From AP-15 sp963790875 (GTDB lineage: Bacteria; Pseudomonadota; Alphaproteobacteria; ATCC43930; CGMCC-115725), in the NCBI GenBank assembly GCA_963790875.1, contig CAWBQT010000002.1, positions 62,001 to 126,000 on the forward strand: a stretch of 64,000 nucleotides of DNA, read 5' to 3'. The notes beneath the pieces were generated by a model. That model saw only the letters and a list, made by a program, of their open reading frames with translations. It was not told the DNA's origin and did no database searches. Positions 8,398 through 17,159 of this stretch are shown here, piece after piece. The position numbers were made by a program, and so were the translations under genes. How positions within the stretch are numbered: the first letter of the stretch is position 1; each line of letters opens with the position of its first letter.

Positions 8398-9466
8398 TCA
8401 GACGGCGGCCTTGCGGTTGACGGCGAGCCGGGCATCAACCAATGCCACGGCTTCGTCGACGATGGTGTTCTGCATGCCGAACTGCCGGCCGAGCATCTGC
8501 ACCAGCCGGTCGGTCCGCTCGATATTGGGGGCGCCGGCAAACAGCGCCCGCGCGGCCGAGGAGGGCCGCACCAGATCGAGCGCTGCCGCGGCATATTTCT
8601 CGAACGGTACGAGATCGTGCGGCGCCGCGCCGATCTTGACGCTCAAGTCGCATACCCAGTCGTAAACCGAGCGCGACGCCGCGAGGTCGCGATGCACCGC
8701 GTCCTTGATGTCGATCGCCGCCTCCGGCGTCACGCAGCGGTAGTTGCCGGTCAACAGCATCGCCCATTTGGCGAGCGGCACGAAGATCAATTCATGCACT
8801 TTGAGCTTGACCGGCAAGTCGATCGGGCCATCGCCCGGGTCATAGCGGATCGCCTCGATACCCGCCTGCATCTGCCGCAGCATCGCGGTCGGCGCGTCGG
8901 CCGCGAAGCGGGCCGCCTTGAAGTTGGTCGGCAAGGTCACTTGCAGCACGTTGATCGTCTCACCGGGCGGCCGGATCGCCTGCGGGTCCGGGCTGCACAA
9001 CGTCATCAATGCCGGATCGAAATTGTTCCAGACAGTGGGATCGGTATAGCAGGCGCGCAGTTCGTCGGCGGCGAGGCCGGGGATCCGCTTTAGATAGGGC
9101 AGGGGCGGCATGTTCATGATCGACATGCACGGCACCTGCGACCTGGCGGTCGCATCGAGCAGTTCGCGCACGCCCGCCGAGCGATATTGCGGCTCCTGCA
9201 TCGCCAGCACCACGAGGTCGAATCGGGACGGCGCGACGTCGCCTGGCCCGGCGGCCCGCAGGCTGCCCGGCAATTTGCGCGAGTTCGAGCTCGACCGGCG
9301 CCTTCCGGCCGCGGACCGGCAGGCGCACCCGCGCTCCCTCGCTGTTGAACGCCTCGATCTCAGCCGGCAGGCAGACCATCGTGATCCGATGACCGCCGAA
9401 CAACAGCTTGATGGCCAGCAGCGAGCCGTAGGAAGCACCCATCATCAGGACGTTGTATTCGGTCAT
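8398..9466 (-). pseudogene. Ketopantoate-reductase-like NAD(P)-binding protein, frameshifted
   Basis: The start (ATG 9466: MTEYNVLMMGASYGSLLAIK, then GGHRITMVCLPAEIEAFNSEGARV) is in one frame and the rest (FDLVVLAMQEPQYRSAGVREL, MSIMNMPPLPYLKRIPG, KLKVHELIFVPLAKWAMLLTGNYRC, C-terminal helices) is in another. The switch falls between about 9255 and 9300; one base too many, or two missing, accounts for it. The N-terminal Rossmann glycine motif GASYGS and the C-terminal helical domain are those of ApbA/PanE-like proteins (about 355 residues when joined). Its start overlaps the stop of the SDR gene (ATGA), so they form an operon. Both parts are free of stops, so this may be a sequencing error or recent inactivation. 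Confidence 0.7.
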
Positions 9467-10419
9467 GGCTTTCCTCCCGAGATCGGTATGGGCGCCGGCA
9501 TTCCGGCAAATTTCTGCTCGACCATGCCGCGGGCCTCTTCCTTAGGCAAGCCGGCGCGTTCGGCGGCAAGGATCGCGGCGAGGCCGGCCCGGTAGTCGGG
9601 ATAGCGCCAGACGACGCCAAGCTCCCGCTTGAGCAACGCGTTCGCGACAAGTTTGTTGTCGTCATAGAAGCTCTGCGCCATCGGCGAGAGGCCGGCCGCG
9701 GCGAGCGGCACCGGAGGCGGCGGCAATAGACCGAGCAACGCCGCCGCATACGCCACCACCGCGGCGGGCTCTGCTGGCTCGTCGTCGCAGACATTGTAGA
9801 CTGCGCCCGGACGCGGCCGCCCGATCGACGCGGCAAGCGCCATCGCCAGGTCCTCGACATGAATGCGCGAAAACAGCTGCCCCGGTTGATCGATCCGTTT
9901 CGCCGTGCCGGCGCGCAACGCTTCGAATGGGCTGCGCCCGGGGCCGTAAATCGCCGCCAGCCGGAAGATGTGGACCGGCGCCGCCCAGCGGTGCCACAGC
10001 GCGCGCCAGCTCGTCTCGGCCGTGACCCGCCGCCGGCCGCGCTCGCCGCTCGGCGACGGGGCGTCGGTCTCGTCGACCCGGCCGCCGCCGCGGTCGCCAT
10101 AGACGGCGGTTGTCGACAGATAGCCGAGCCAGGCGAGACCTCGAATTGCGGCGATATCGCCGGCGTGGCGCTCGAGCACCGGGTCGCCCGTCGCCTCAGG
10201 CGGGATCGAGACGAGAATATGGCTTACACCCTCGAGCGCCCCGACCGGCAACGGCCGATCGCGCTCAAATGGCGTCGCGGCAAAACCGGTGCGGCGCAAG
10301 GCCGCGACCTGCTCGGCGGCACGGCACGTGCCGGTCACTGTCCAGCCCTCGGCGGCAAGACGCCGGCCGAGCGCCAGCGCGCTGTAGCCGAGGCCGAAGC
10401 AGAACAGCCGGCGCTGCAT
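9463..10419 (-). CDS. SDR family / NAD-dependent epimerase-like protein (YeeZ-like)
   Basis: 318 residues from ATG 10419; a GTG immediately upstream is equally possible. The dinucleotide-binding motif is FCFGLGYSALALGRRL at the N-terminus, followed by VSHILVSIPP, GLAWLGYLSTTAVYGD (Tyr of an extended SDR), FRLAAIYGPGRSPF and IHVEDLAMALAASI. These are features of extended short-chain dehydrogenases of the YeeZ type, which bind NAD(P) and act on unknown nucleotide-sugar-like substrates. The stop overlaps the start of the ketopantoate-reductase-like gene, implying co-transcription. The pairing of two Rossmann oxidoreductases suggests a shared small-molecule pathway, which I cannot identify. Confidence 0.85.
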   Translation of the reverse strand: MQRRLFCFGLGYSALALGRRLAAEGWTVTGTCRAAEQVAALRRTGFAATPFERDRPLPVGALEGVSHILVSIPPEATGDPVLERHAGDIAAIRGLAWLGYLSTTAVYGDRGGGRVDETDAPSPSGERGRRRVTAETSWRALWHRWAAPVHIFRLAAIYGPGRSPFEALRAGTAKRIDQPGQLFSRIHVEDLAMALAASIGRPRPGAVYNVCDDEPAEPAAVVAYAAALLGLLPPPPVPLAAAGLSPMAQSFYDDNKLVANALLKRELGVVWRYPDYRAGLAAILAAERAGLPKEEARGMVEQKFAGMPAPIPISGGKP

Positions 10420-10641
10420 CACGGTGGATCCCCGCCCGGTAGCGGCGTCCGGTCATTCTCGAGGCGCGCGAGCGCGACTTGACCGGCCCCGCCGGGGGAC
10501 AGGCGGTCGCGGTTCGAGTTCGGCAAGGCAGCAGACACGAGAATGTAGGACCGTTGGCGCGGCATCGTAACGCTTGGCACAATTCGACGGCAACTGCGCG
10601 TATGATGGCTAGCCGCGGGCGGCGAACCCTGGCGTGAGGTA

Positions 10642-11475
10642 ATGGGGATCCTGGTGAATCTTGTTCGGGCGGCCGGCGTCCTCGCCATGGCGTTGCCGCT
10701 GGCGCCAAGGGTCGCGGCCGCCGATCCGGTCAGCCCGCCGCCGGCAGTATTCTCCGCCGAGCGGGATGCCGAGACCTATGCTTACTGCATGAAGCTCGCC
10801 AAAGTCGACGCTGCTGCGGCACAGCGACTGGCCGGGGAATGGCGCGAGCGCGGCGGGGCGCATCCGGCGGATCATTGCGCCGCTGTGGCGCTGATCGATC
10901 TGGGCAAATACCGGGAGGGAGCGACCCGCCTCGAGACGCTGGCGCGGGAGATGAGCAAGGCGCCGGCGTCGCTGCGCGCCCAGGTGCTGGATCAGGCCGG
11001 GCAGGCTTGGCTGCTGGCCGGTGACCCGATGCGGGCTTCGGCGGTTGCCGGCGAGGCGGTCACCTTGCAGCCGGCCGATCTCGAGCTGCGCATCGACCGG
11101 GCCGAGGCGGCGGCTTCTGCCGGCTATTTCGACCGGGCGATCGCCGATCTTGACGTTGTGCTGAAGGCCGATCCGAATCGAGTCGACGCGCTGATCTATC
11201 GTGCCTCGGCCTATCGCTCCCTCGACCGGCTCGACCCGGCGCTGGCCGATGTCGACGCAGCGCTGGCGCGAGCTGCGGATTCCGGGCCGGCCCTGCTCGA
11301 GCGGGGCAATATCCGCGGGTTGATGGGCGACACCGCCGGTGCCCGCCGCGACTGGCAAAGGGTTGGCGAGGTCGCGCCCGGCACCCAGGCGGACATGGCG
11401 GCGCAGGCCAATCTCGAAAACCTGGCCCGCGACAACAAAGCGGCGCCGGCGAGCCCCGCGGCGCGGCCGCCGTGA
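10642..11475 (+). CDS. Secreted TPR-repeat protein
   Basis: 277 residues; ATG 10642 is preceded by a GAGG site. A hydrophobic N-terminus (LVNLVRAAGVLAMALPLAPRVAAAD) looks like a signal peptide cut near residue 26. The remainder is helical, with at least three tetratricopeptide units around residues 120-250 (AWLLAGDPMRASAVAGEAVTLQP, AEAAASAGYFDRAIADLDVVLKADP, ASAYRSLDRLDPALADVDAALAR). TPR proteins in the periplasm usually serve as assembly scaffolds. The stop overlaps the start of the GH10 xylanase, so both are translated from one message. Confidence 0.8.
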   Translation: MGILVNLVRAAGVLAMALPLAPRVAAADPVSPPPAVFSAERDAETYAYCMKLAKVDAAAAQRLAGEWRERGGAHPADHCAAVALIDLGKYREGATRLETLAREMSKAPASLRAQVLDQAGQAWLLAGDPMRASAVAGEAVTLQPADLELRIDRAEAAASAGYFDRAIADLDVVLKADPNRVDALIYRASAYRSLDRLDPALADVDAALARAADSGPALLERGNIRGLMGDTAGARRDWQRVGEVAPGTQADMAAQANLENLARDNKAAPASPAARPP

Positions 11476-12623
11476 TGTCGCTCCGGTCGCGGCCGGAAGC
11501 CGGCCCGACCCGGCGTGGTGTTCTCGCGGCCGGGCTCGCGGCCGGAATCGCCGGACCAGGTCTGTCGGGGGGTGCCGCGCCCGAGGCAGCGCTGCGCCGG
11601 TTGGCGGCGGCGAAGGGCCTCGTCTACGGGACGACAATCTCGGCCGCGCAAATCAAGAGCGACGCCGCGTTCGTCGCGCTCGTCCTGCAGCAAGCGGGCC
11701 TCGTCGTGCCGGAAAACGACATGAAGTGGCAGGATATAAACCGTGGCGCACCGGGCGACGACGATTTCGGACCGGCCGATAGGATCGTCGATTTCGCAGT
11801 CGATAATCGTCTCGTCCTACGCGGCCACAACCTCTTGTGGTATTACCGCACGCCCGGCTGGTTCTTCCATCTGCCGAGCCGGGCCGCCAAGGAACAGGCG
11901 ATCGTCGCCCGCATCCGAGAACTGGTTGGCCGCTACCGCGGCAAGGTGAACAGCTGGGACGTCGTCAACGAGCCGATCGAGCCGAAGGACGGACGCCCAG
12001 ACGGCCTGCGCAAAGCGGTGTTTCTCGAGGCTCTCGGGCCCGGCTATCTCGACCTTGCCTATCAGACCGCGCGCGAGGCCGACCCAAAGGCGCGGCTCGT
12101 CGTTAACGAATACAACATCGAACTGGATGCGCCCGAACATGATGCGCGGCGTGCGACGCTGCTCAACCTTTTGCGCAAGATGCAAGATAAGGGGACGCCA
12201 GTCGACGCGGTCGGCGTCGAGAGCCACTTGCGGGCGGTCGGCGGGCCGCCGCTTTCGGTCGCCAAGCTGCGGCGGTTTCTTGCCGACATCGCGGCGCTCG
12301 GTCTCGAAATCCAGGTCACCGAACTCGACGTCACGGACGAAGCGGCGCCGGCCGATGCCGCCCGGCGCGACCGGCTTGTCGCCGATACCTACCGGCGCTA
12401 TCTCGACGCCGTCCTCGTCGAGCCGGCGGTCAAGATGATCGTCACCTGGGGCTTATCGGACCGCTACAGCTGGATCGTCCGCAAGGAAACGAACCCGATG
12501 CGGTGGCGCAGGGACGGCTTGGCGTCGCGGCCGCTGCCGTTCGACGCCGATCTCCGGCCGAAGCCGGCATTCGCGGCGTTCGCCGAAGCCTTCGTGAAGG
12601 CGCCGGCACGCTCGCCAGGATGA
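11475..12623 (+). CDS. Endo-1,4-beta-xylanase-like GH10 glycosidase, Tat-exported
   Basis: About 382 residues; GTG 11472 and ATG 11475 are adjacent candidates. A twin-arginine leader (PTRRGVLAAGLAAGIAGPG) indicates folded export. GH10 signatures: ENDMKWQ, LRGHNLLWYYRTPGWF, acid/base Glu in NSWDVVNEPI, VVNEYNIE, GVESHLR and the nucleophile Glu in IQVTELDVT, then MIVTWGLSDRYSWI. It would hydrolyse beta-1,4-xylan outside the cytoplasm. It lies directly behind the TPR gene (1-4 nt overlap) and about 105 bases ahead of pqqA. No carbohydrate-binding module is present. Isolated GH10 genes in alphaproteobacteria may act on other beta-linked glycans. Confidence 0.9.
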   Translation: MSLRSRPEAGPTRRGVLAAGLAAGIAGPGLSGGAAPEAALRRLAAAKGLVYGTTISAAQIKSDAAFVALVLQQAGLVVPENDMKWQDINRGAPGDDDFGPADRIVDFAVDNRLVLRGHNLLWYYRTPGWFFHLPSRAAKEQAIVARIRELVGRYRGKVNSWDVVNEPIEPKDGRPDGLRKAVFLEALGPGYLDLAYQTAREADPKARLVVNEYNIELDAPEHDARRATLLNLLRKMQDKGTPVDAVGVESHLRAVGGPPLSVAKLRRFLADIAALGLEIQVTELDVTDEAAPADAARRDRLVADTYRRYLDAVLVEPAVKMIVTWGLSDRYSWIVRKETNPMRWRRDGLASRPLPFDADLRPKPAFAAFAEAFVKAPARSPG

Positions 12624-12669
12624 GATGGTACCGTCGGCATGGCCGCACGCCGCAGGCGGCGGCGATCGG

Positions 12670-12698
12670 TTGACAGCGGTGCGCCATGACTTTAATTT
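12670..12698 (+). promoter_or_regulatory. Probable pqqA promoter
   Basis: TTGACA at 12670-12675 followed by an AT-rich stretch TTTAATTTAA at 12691-12700. A -10 element could be TTTAAT (15-bp spacer) or TAATTT (17-bp spacer). It lies 33-60 bases ahead of pqqA, whose ribosome site is GAGGAAAA. High expression of pqqA relative to the rest of the operon is usual. Confidence 0.45.
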
Positions 12699-12730
12699 AA
12701 GCTCGCATAGTGCAATCGAGGAAAACTGCA

Positions 12731-12811
12731 ATGAAATGGAAGAAACCGGTCATCATCGAAATCTCCGTCGGCTGCGAGATCAACGCTTACGCCTGCGCCG
12801 AGGTTAAGTAA
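12731..12811 (+). CDS. pqqA: PQQ precursor peptide PqqA
   Basis: A 26-residue peptide: MKWKKPVIIEISVGCEINAY followed by ACAEVK. It carries the conserved E-x3-Y pair (Glu16 and Tyr20) whose side chains become the PQQ skeleton. PqqE, with PqqD as peptide chaperone, cross-links Glu and Tyr; PqqB and PqqC act later. The start has GAGGAAAA 7 nt upstream. pqqB follows after 43 bases. Length and motif match the family (22-29 residues), and the VxxEI-x3-EINAY arrangement is typical of alphaproteobacterial PqqA. Confidence 0.95.
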   Translation: MKWKKPVIIEISVGCEINAYACAEVK

Positions 12812-12854
12812 ACCATTGGCGTGCTGACGCCGGCCGGCCCGGCGGGGCGCTGCG

Positions 12855-13781
12855 ATGCTCCATGCGGTGGTCCTCGGCGCGGCGGCCGGCGGCGGCTTTC
12901 CGCAGTGGAATTCGAATGCTTCGGCATGCCGCCGGGCGCGTAGCGGCGACCCGGCGGCACGAGCGCGGACGCAAGTTTCGCTGGCAGTGTCGGCCGACGA
13001 GCGAAACTGGTTCTTGCTGAACGCGTCGCCCGATCTGCGGTGGCAGATCGAGACGGCGCCGTTACTACACCCCCGCGAAGGGTTGCGCTCATCGCCGATT
13101 GCCGGGGTGGTTCTGACCGGCGGCGACGTCGATGCGATCGCCGGCCTCCTGCATCTGCGAGAGCGCCATCGGTTCGCGGTGTATGCGCCGCGCCGAATTC
13201 TCGACGTGCTCGCCGCCAATCCGATTTTCGGCGTGCTGTCGCCGGATTGCGTCAGCCGGATCGAATTGCCGCTTGATGCCTCGGTCGGCCTGGGCGGAGC
13301 AGCGACAGACCCGGGTCTCATGGTTCGCGCCTTTGCCGTTCCCGGCAAGGTGGCGCTCTACCTCGAGACCGCCGGCGAGGATCCGGGGTTGAGCGAAGCT
13401 GGCGATGCGGTTGGGCTCGAAATCATCGATGCCGCGCAAGGCGGCAGCCTTTTCTTTATTCCGGGCTGCGCCGCGATGACCGATGCGCTGTGCCGCCGCC
13501 TCGCCAGTGCCGCCCTCGTCTTTTTTGACGGCACTTTGTGGCGCGACGACGAGATGATCCGGGCCGGTATTGGCGAAAAGACCGGCCGGCGCATGGGTCA
13601 CATGAGCATGTCGGGCGACGCGGGGGCGATCGCCGCGTTTCGCGATCTGGGGGTGCGCCGGCGGATCTTTGTCCATATCAACAACTCGAACCCGGCCCTC
13701 CTCGACGATTCCCCCGAGCGCCGCGAGGTCGAGGCGGCCGGCTGGGAAATCGGCTATGACGGGATGGAAGTGAGGCTGTGA
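12855..13781 (+). CDS. pqqB: PQQ biosynthesis protein PqqB
   Basis: 308 residues, full length. N-terminus LHAVVLGAAAGGGFPQWNSN, then CRRARSG, RTQVSLAVSADERNWFLLNASPDLR, GVVLTGGDVDAIAGLLHLRE and FFDGTLWRDDEM. This is the metallo-beta-lactamase-fold PqqB, an iron-dependent hydroxylase that acts on the diced Glu-Tyr intermediate. The usual histidine-rich MBL motif is modified in this family. C-terminal HMSMSGDAGAIAAFRDLGV and FVHINNSNPALLD are also typical. The stop overlaps the GTG start of pqqC, so translation is coupled. Confidence 0.95.
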   Translation: MLHAVVLGAAAGGGFPQWNSNASACRRARSGDPAARARTQVSLAVSADERNWFLLNASPDLRWQIETAPLLHPREGLRSSPIAGVVLTGGDVDAIAGLLHLRERHRFAVYAPRRILDVLAANPIFGVLSPDCVSRIELPLDASVGLGGAATDPGLMVRAFAVPGKVALYLETAGEDPGLSEAGDAVGLEIIDAAQGGSLFFIPGCAAMTDALCRRLASAALVFFDGTLWRDDEMIRAGIGEKTGRRMGHMSMSGDAGAIAAFRDLGVRRRIFVHINNSNPALLDDSPERREVEAAGWEIGYDGMEVRL

Positions 13782-14521
13782 GCGACGCCCTGCTGACGCC
13801 CGACCAGCTCGAAGCGCAGCTGCGCGAGATCGGCGCCGAGCGCTACCACGACCGGCATCCGTTCCACCATATGATGCGCGACGGCACGCTCGACCGCGGC
13901 CAGATCCAGGCCTGGGCGCTAAACCGCTATTATTACCAGGCGCGGATCCCGGCCAAGGATGCGTATCTGATCGCGCGCCTGCCGACCCCGGCGCTGCGGC
14001 GCGAATGGCGGCGGCGGATCATCGATCACGACGGCGAAGACGCGTCCACCGGTGGCATCGCGCGCTGGCTCAGGCTGACGGACGGGCTTGGCCTCGACCG
14101 CGACTATGTGATCTCGACCGCGGGCCTCTTGCCGATCACCCGTTTCGCGGTCGATGCCTACGTCAATTTCGTGCGCGACCGCTCGCTGCTGGAGGCGGTG
14201 GCTTCGTGCCTGACCGAAATGTTCTCGCCGCAGATCATCGCCGAGCGCGTCTCCGGGATGCTGCAGAATTACGATTTCATCAGCGCCGACACCTTGGCCT
14301 ATTTCACGCCGCGACTGACGCAGGCGCCGACCGATGTCGCCTTCGCCCTTTCCTACGCCAAAGAGCATGCCGACACGCCGGAAAAACAGGCACAGGTGCT
14401 CGACACGCTCCGTTTCAAATGCGACGTCCTCTGGGCGCAGCTCGATGGGCTCTATTTCTCCTATGTCGAGCCGCGGTTGATCCCGCCTGGCGCTTTCGTC
14501 CCCGACCAGGCGCGGCGATGA
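13778..14521 (+). CDS. pqqC: Pyrroloquinoline-quinone synthase PqqC
   Basis: 247 residues, GTG start overlapping pqqB. Family motifs: RYHDRHPFHHMMRDGTLDRG, QAWALNRYYYQARIPAKDAY, RRRIIDHDGED, GGIARWLRLTDGLGLDRD, FVRDRSLLEAVASCLTEMFSP and CDVLWAQLDGLYFSYVEPRL. PqqC is a cofactorless oxidase catalysing the final ring closure and eight-electron oxidation to PQQ. No residue looks missing. The ATGA overlap with pqqD indicates coupling. Confidence 0.96.
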   Translation: MSDALLTPDQLEAQLREIGAERYHDRHPFHHMMRDGTLDRGQIQAWALNRYYYQARIPAKDAYLIARLPTPALRREWRRRIIDHDGEDASTGGIARWLRLTDGLGLDRDYVISTAGLLPITRFAVDAYVNFVRDRSLLEAVASCLTEMFSPQIIAERVSGMLQNYDFISADTLAYFTPRLTQAPTDVAFALSYAKEHADTPEKQAQVLDTLRFKCDVLWAQLDGLYFSYVEPRLIPPGAFVPDQARR

Positions 14522-14802
14522 GCTGCACTGCGGTCGCTGCGACGTCAGTCTTGCGGTTTGCGCCGCATGCCCGGTTCCGCTTCGACGCCGTGCGGCAGGC
14601 CTGGATCGTGCTGATGCCGGAACGGTTGCTGCTGCCGGACGAGCAGGCGGTCGCGGTGCTGCAACTGATCGACGGCAATCGCGACGCCGACGCGATCGTC
14701 GCGGCGCTCGCCCTGCAATACGACGCGCCGCGCGCGGCGATCGCGACCGATGTGCTCGGGATGCTGCAGGATCTCCTCGACAAGAAGGTGCTGCGCGCGT
14801 GA
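14518..14802 (+). CDS. pqqD: PQQ peptide chaperone PqqD
   Basis: 94 residues. RFAPHARFRFDAVRQAWIVLMPERLLLPDEQAVAVLQLIDGNRDADAIV is a standard RRE (RiPP recognition element) winged-helix fold. PqqD binds PqqA and presents it to the radical-SAM enzyme PqqE. C-terminal helix DVLGMLQDLLDKKVLRA. Starts at the ATGA overlap with pqqC and ends in a GTGA overlap with pqqE. Confidence 0.95.
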   Translation: MSCTAVAATSVLRFAPHARFRFDAVRQAWIVLMPERLLLPDEQAVAVLQLIDGNRDADAIVAALALQYDAPRAAIATDVLGMLQDLLDKKVLRA

Positions 14803-15912
14803 CAGTCGAGCCACCGCTGGCGCTGCTCGCCGAACTGACGCATCGCTGCCCGTTGCGCTGTCCCTATTGCTCGAACCCGCTGGCGTTGCAACGTGCCGGC
14901 GACGAGCTCGACACCGAAACCTGGCGGCGCGTGCTGAGCGAGGCGGCGGCACTCGGCGTGCTGCAGGTGCATTTCTCGGGCGGTGAACCGCTCGCCCGCC
15001 CTGACCTCGCGGCGCTCGTTCGGCACGCCACGACGCTCGGCCTCTACGGCAATCTGATCACTTCCGGCATCGGGCTCGATGCCGCGCGAACTCGCGACCC
15101 TGGTCGAGGCCGGGCTCGAACACGTGCAGCTGAGCCTGCAGGACGCCGATCCGACGGCGGGCGACCGCGTCGCCGGCCTCGCCGGCGCGCAGCGCCGAAA
15201 GCATGAGGCGGCGCGGCTGGTGCGCGAGGCGGGGTTGCCGCTAACGGTCAATGCCGTCGTCCATCGGCAGAATCTCGAGCGTCTCGGCGACATCGTCGAG
15301 CTGGCGCTGGGGCTCGGGGCCGACCGGCTCGAAATCGCTCATGTCCAATATTACGGCTGGGCCTTGCGCAACCGCGCTGCGTTGCTGCCGAGCCGCGCGC
15401 AGCTCGATCGGGCGACGGCGCTCGTCGATGCCGCAAGCGCCAGGCTGCGAGGCGTGCTGGCGATCGATTATGTGGTTCCCGATTATCATGCGCATCGGCC
15501 GAAGGCTTGCATGGGCGGCTGGGGCCGGCGCTTCCTGAACGTGACGCCCTCGGGCAAGGTGCTGCCGTGCCATGCCGCCGAAACCTTGCCCGGCCTCGAA
15601 TTCCCGCACGTCGCCGAGGCGGATCTCGCCGCGATCTGGCGGCATTCCCCGGCGTTCGAGCGGTTTCGCGGCACGGGCTGGATGGCCGAGCCGTGCCGTT
15701 CCTGCGAGCGGCGCGAAGTCGACTGGGGCGGCTGCCGCTGCCAGGCCTTTGCGCTGCTCGGCGACGCCGTGGCGACCGACCCCGTCTGCGCCCTCTCGCC
15801 CGATCATGCGCTCGTCGCGCAGGCGGTCGGCGAAGCGGCCGATGTGGCCCCCGCTTTCGTCTACCGAGAGTTCGCGCCGCTTCGTCGGCGCTCGGTCGGA
15901 CTCGTCTCCTGA
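14799..15912 (+). CDS. pqqE: Radical-SAM PqqA peptide cyclase PqqE, frameshifted
   Basis: GTG 14799 opens MTVEPPLALLAELTHRCPLRCPYCSNPL with the radical-SAM Cx3Cx2C cluster motif, then VHFSGGEPLARPDLAAL and YGNLITSGIGLDA. Around 15075-15090 the frame changes: ELATLVEAGLEHVQLSLQDAD and everything after it (VNAVVHRQNL, VQYYGWALRNRAALLP, MGGWGRRFLNVTPSGKVLPCHAAETLPGL and the Cys-rich auxiliary-cluster region PCRSCERREVDWGGCRCQA) is one frame over, so one base too many, or two missing. The combined protein is about 370 residues, normal for PqqE. All conserved elements are intact on both sides, so a sequencing error is likely. PqqE forms the Glu-Tyr C-C bond in PqqA. Confidence 0.85.
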
Positions 15913-15914
15913 TC

Positions 15915-16154
15915 GTGTATCCGTTCGTCGCCGTGATCCTCGTCTGCCTCAATTCGGTCTCGCCCGGCGCCTGCAACGAAAAGACCGCGGTGGACGTGCT
16001 GTCGAACGGCGTCGATAGCGAACTCGCCTGCGTGATGGGCTGGCAGGACGTCATCGCCCGCTCGGCGCTGGGACGCGAGGTCGGAAAAACCGCTTATGTC
16101 AAGACCTTATGTCGGCGCGCCGGCGTCGAAACCGCAAAACCGGCTCCGCGCTAG
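15915..16154 (+). CDS. Small exported cysteine-containing protein in the PQQ relay cluster
   Basis: A 79-residue frame with GTG 15915, two bases after pqqE. A short hydrophobic N-terminus (VYPFVAVILVCLNSVSPGA) could be a signal or anchor. The rest is polar, with Cys at about 20, 39 and 66 (GACNEKTAVDVL, DSELACVMGWQ, YVKTLCRR). Placement between pqqE and the relay metallohydrolase and the strongly coding look of the C-terminal half support a real gene. I do not recognise a named family, but resembling small proteins, as I recall, sit next to quinoprotein relay genes. Exported three-cysteine proteins may bind a metal or form a disulfide. Confidence 0.6.
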   Translation: MYPFVAVILVCLNSVSPGACNEKTAVDVLSNGVDSELACVMGWQDVIARSALGREVGKTAYVKTLCRRAGVETAKPAPR

Positions 16155-16236
16155 CCGTTGTCGGGCAGGTTCGCTCGGCGATTCTAATGCCTGGCTGGCC
16201 CTTGCGGCGCGGCAGTTGCAGCGGTCCTTCACCCCG

Positions 16237-17151
16237 ATGCGGGTTCTGGCGCTCGCCATCATGCTGTGCGCGGCCGCGCCCGGTCCCGGCGATGTCGTGG
16301 CGTTGTCGGTGATCGAAGTCGCACCCGGGCTCTTCGTCCATAACGGGGTTCAGGAAGATGCCTCGCCGGCAAATGACGACGCCATCGCCAATATCGGCTT
16401 CATCATCGGCAACGGCGCGGTCGCAGTGATCGATCCGGGCGGCAGCTATCGTGAAGGAACCGAGTTGCGGGCCGCAATTCGGGCGCGGACCGGACTGCCG
16501 ATCCGGTATGTGATCATGACGCACGTCCATCCCGATCATATCTTCGGTGCCGCCGCGTTCCGCGAGGACCATCCCGATTTCATCGGCCACACCAAGCTGC
16601 CGGGCGCCCTTGCCCAGCGCGGCGCCTATTATCTGCGCCGACTGTGTGAAGCCATTGGCGATAAAGCAAACGGCAGCGAGATCATCCCGCCGAACCGCCT
16701 CGTTGTGCGCCGGCTCGACCTCGATCTCGGCGGACGGCGGCTCGTCTTGTGGGCGCACGGTCCGGCGCATACCGACACCGATCTAACGATCTTCGACGAA
16801 AAAACGAGGACCTTCTGGCTCGCCGACCTGCTGTTTGTCGATCGGATCCCAGTGATCGACGGCAGCCTCGTCGGCTGGCTCGACGAGCTGCGGCAGGTGA
16901 TGGCGATCCCGGCGGCCCGCGCGGTGCCGGGTCATGGGCCCGTCTCGGTAGCGTGGCCGCAAGCCGCCGAGCCGGAGCGGCGCTATCTTGAAGCCGTGGC
17001 GCGCGACACGCGGGCGGCGATCAAGGCAGGCATCGACATCGCCGACGCCGACCGTCATGTGGCGCAGTCCGAAAGAGGACATTGGCTGCTCTTCGACGAC
17101 TATCATTCGCGAAACGTGACCACGAGCTACAAAGAGCTCGAATGGGAGTGA
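16237..17151 (+). CDS. Quinoprotein relay system zinc metallohydrolase
   Basis: 304 residues from ATG 16237. The N-terminus (RVLALAIMLCAAAPGPGDVVA) looks like a signal peptide, so it acts in the periplasm. Metallo-beta-lactamase core: NIGFIIGNGAVAVIDPGGSYREG, the zinc motif MTHVHPDHIFG (HxHxDH), IGHTKLPGAL, WAHGPAHTDTDLTIF, ADLLFVDRIPVIDG and VPGHGPV. The subtype resembles SoxH-related hydrolases that co-occur with PQQ biosynthesis and SoxYZ-like carriers (the relay system named by Haft). Together with the next gene it is thought to service PQQ dehydrogenases. The stop is 8 bases before the carrier gene start. Confidence 0.85.
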   Translation: MRVLALAIMLCAAAPGPGDVVALSVIEVAPGLFVHNGVQEDASPANDDAIANIGFIIGNGAVAVIDPGGSYREGTELRAAIRARTGLPIRYVIMTHVHPDHIFGAAAFREDHPDFIGHTKLPGALAQRGAYYLRRLCEAIGDKANGSEIIPPNRLVVRRLDLDLGGRRLVLWAHGPAHTDTDLTIFDEKTRTFWLADLLFVDRIPVIDGSLVGWLDELRQVMAIPAARAVPGHGPVSVAWPQAAEPERRYLEAVARDTRAAIKAGIDIADADRHVAQSERGHWLLFDDYHSRNVTTSYKELEWE

Positions 17152-17159
17152 CGCCTGCG

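Noticed and set aside
15075..15090. Programmed frameshifting in pqqE
   Set aside because: No slippery heptamer or stimulator seen, and similar frame changes occur in unrelated genes nearby.
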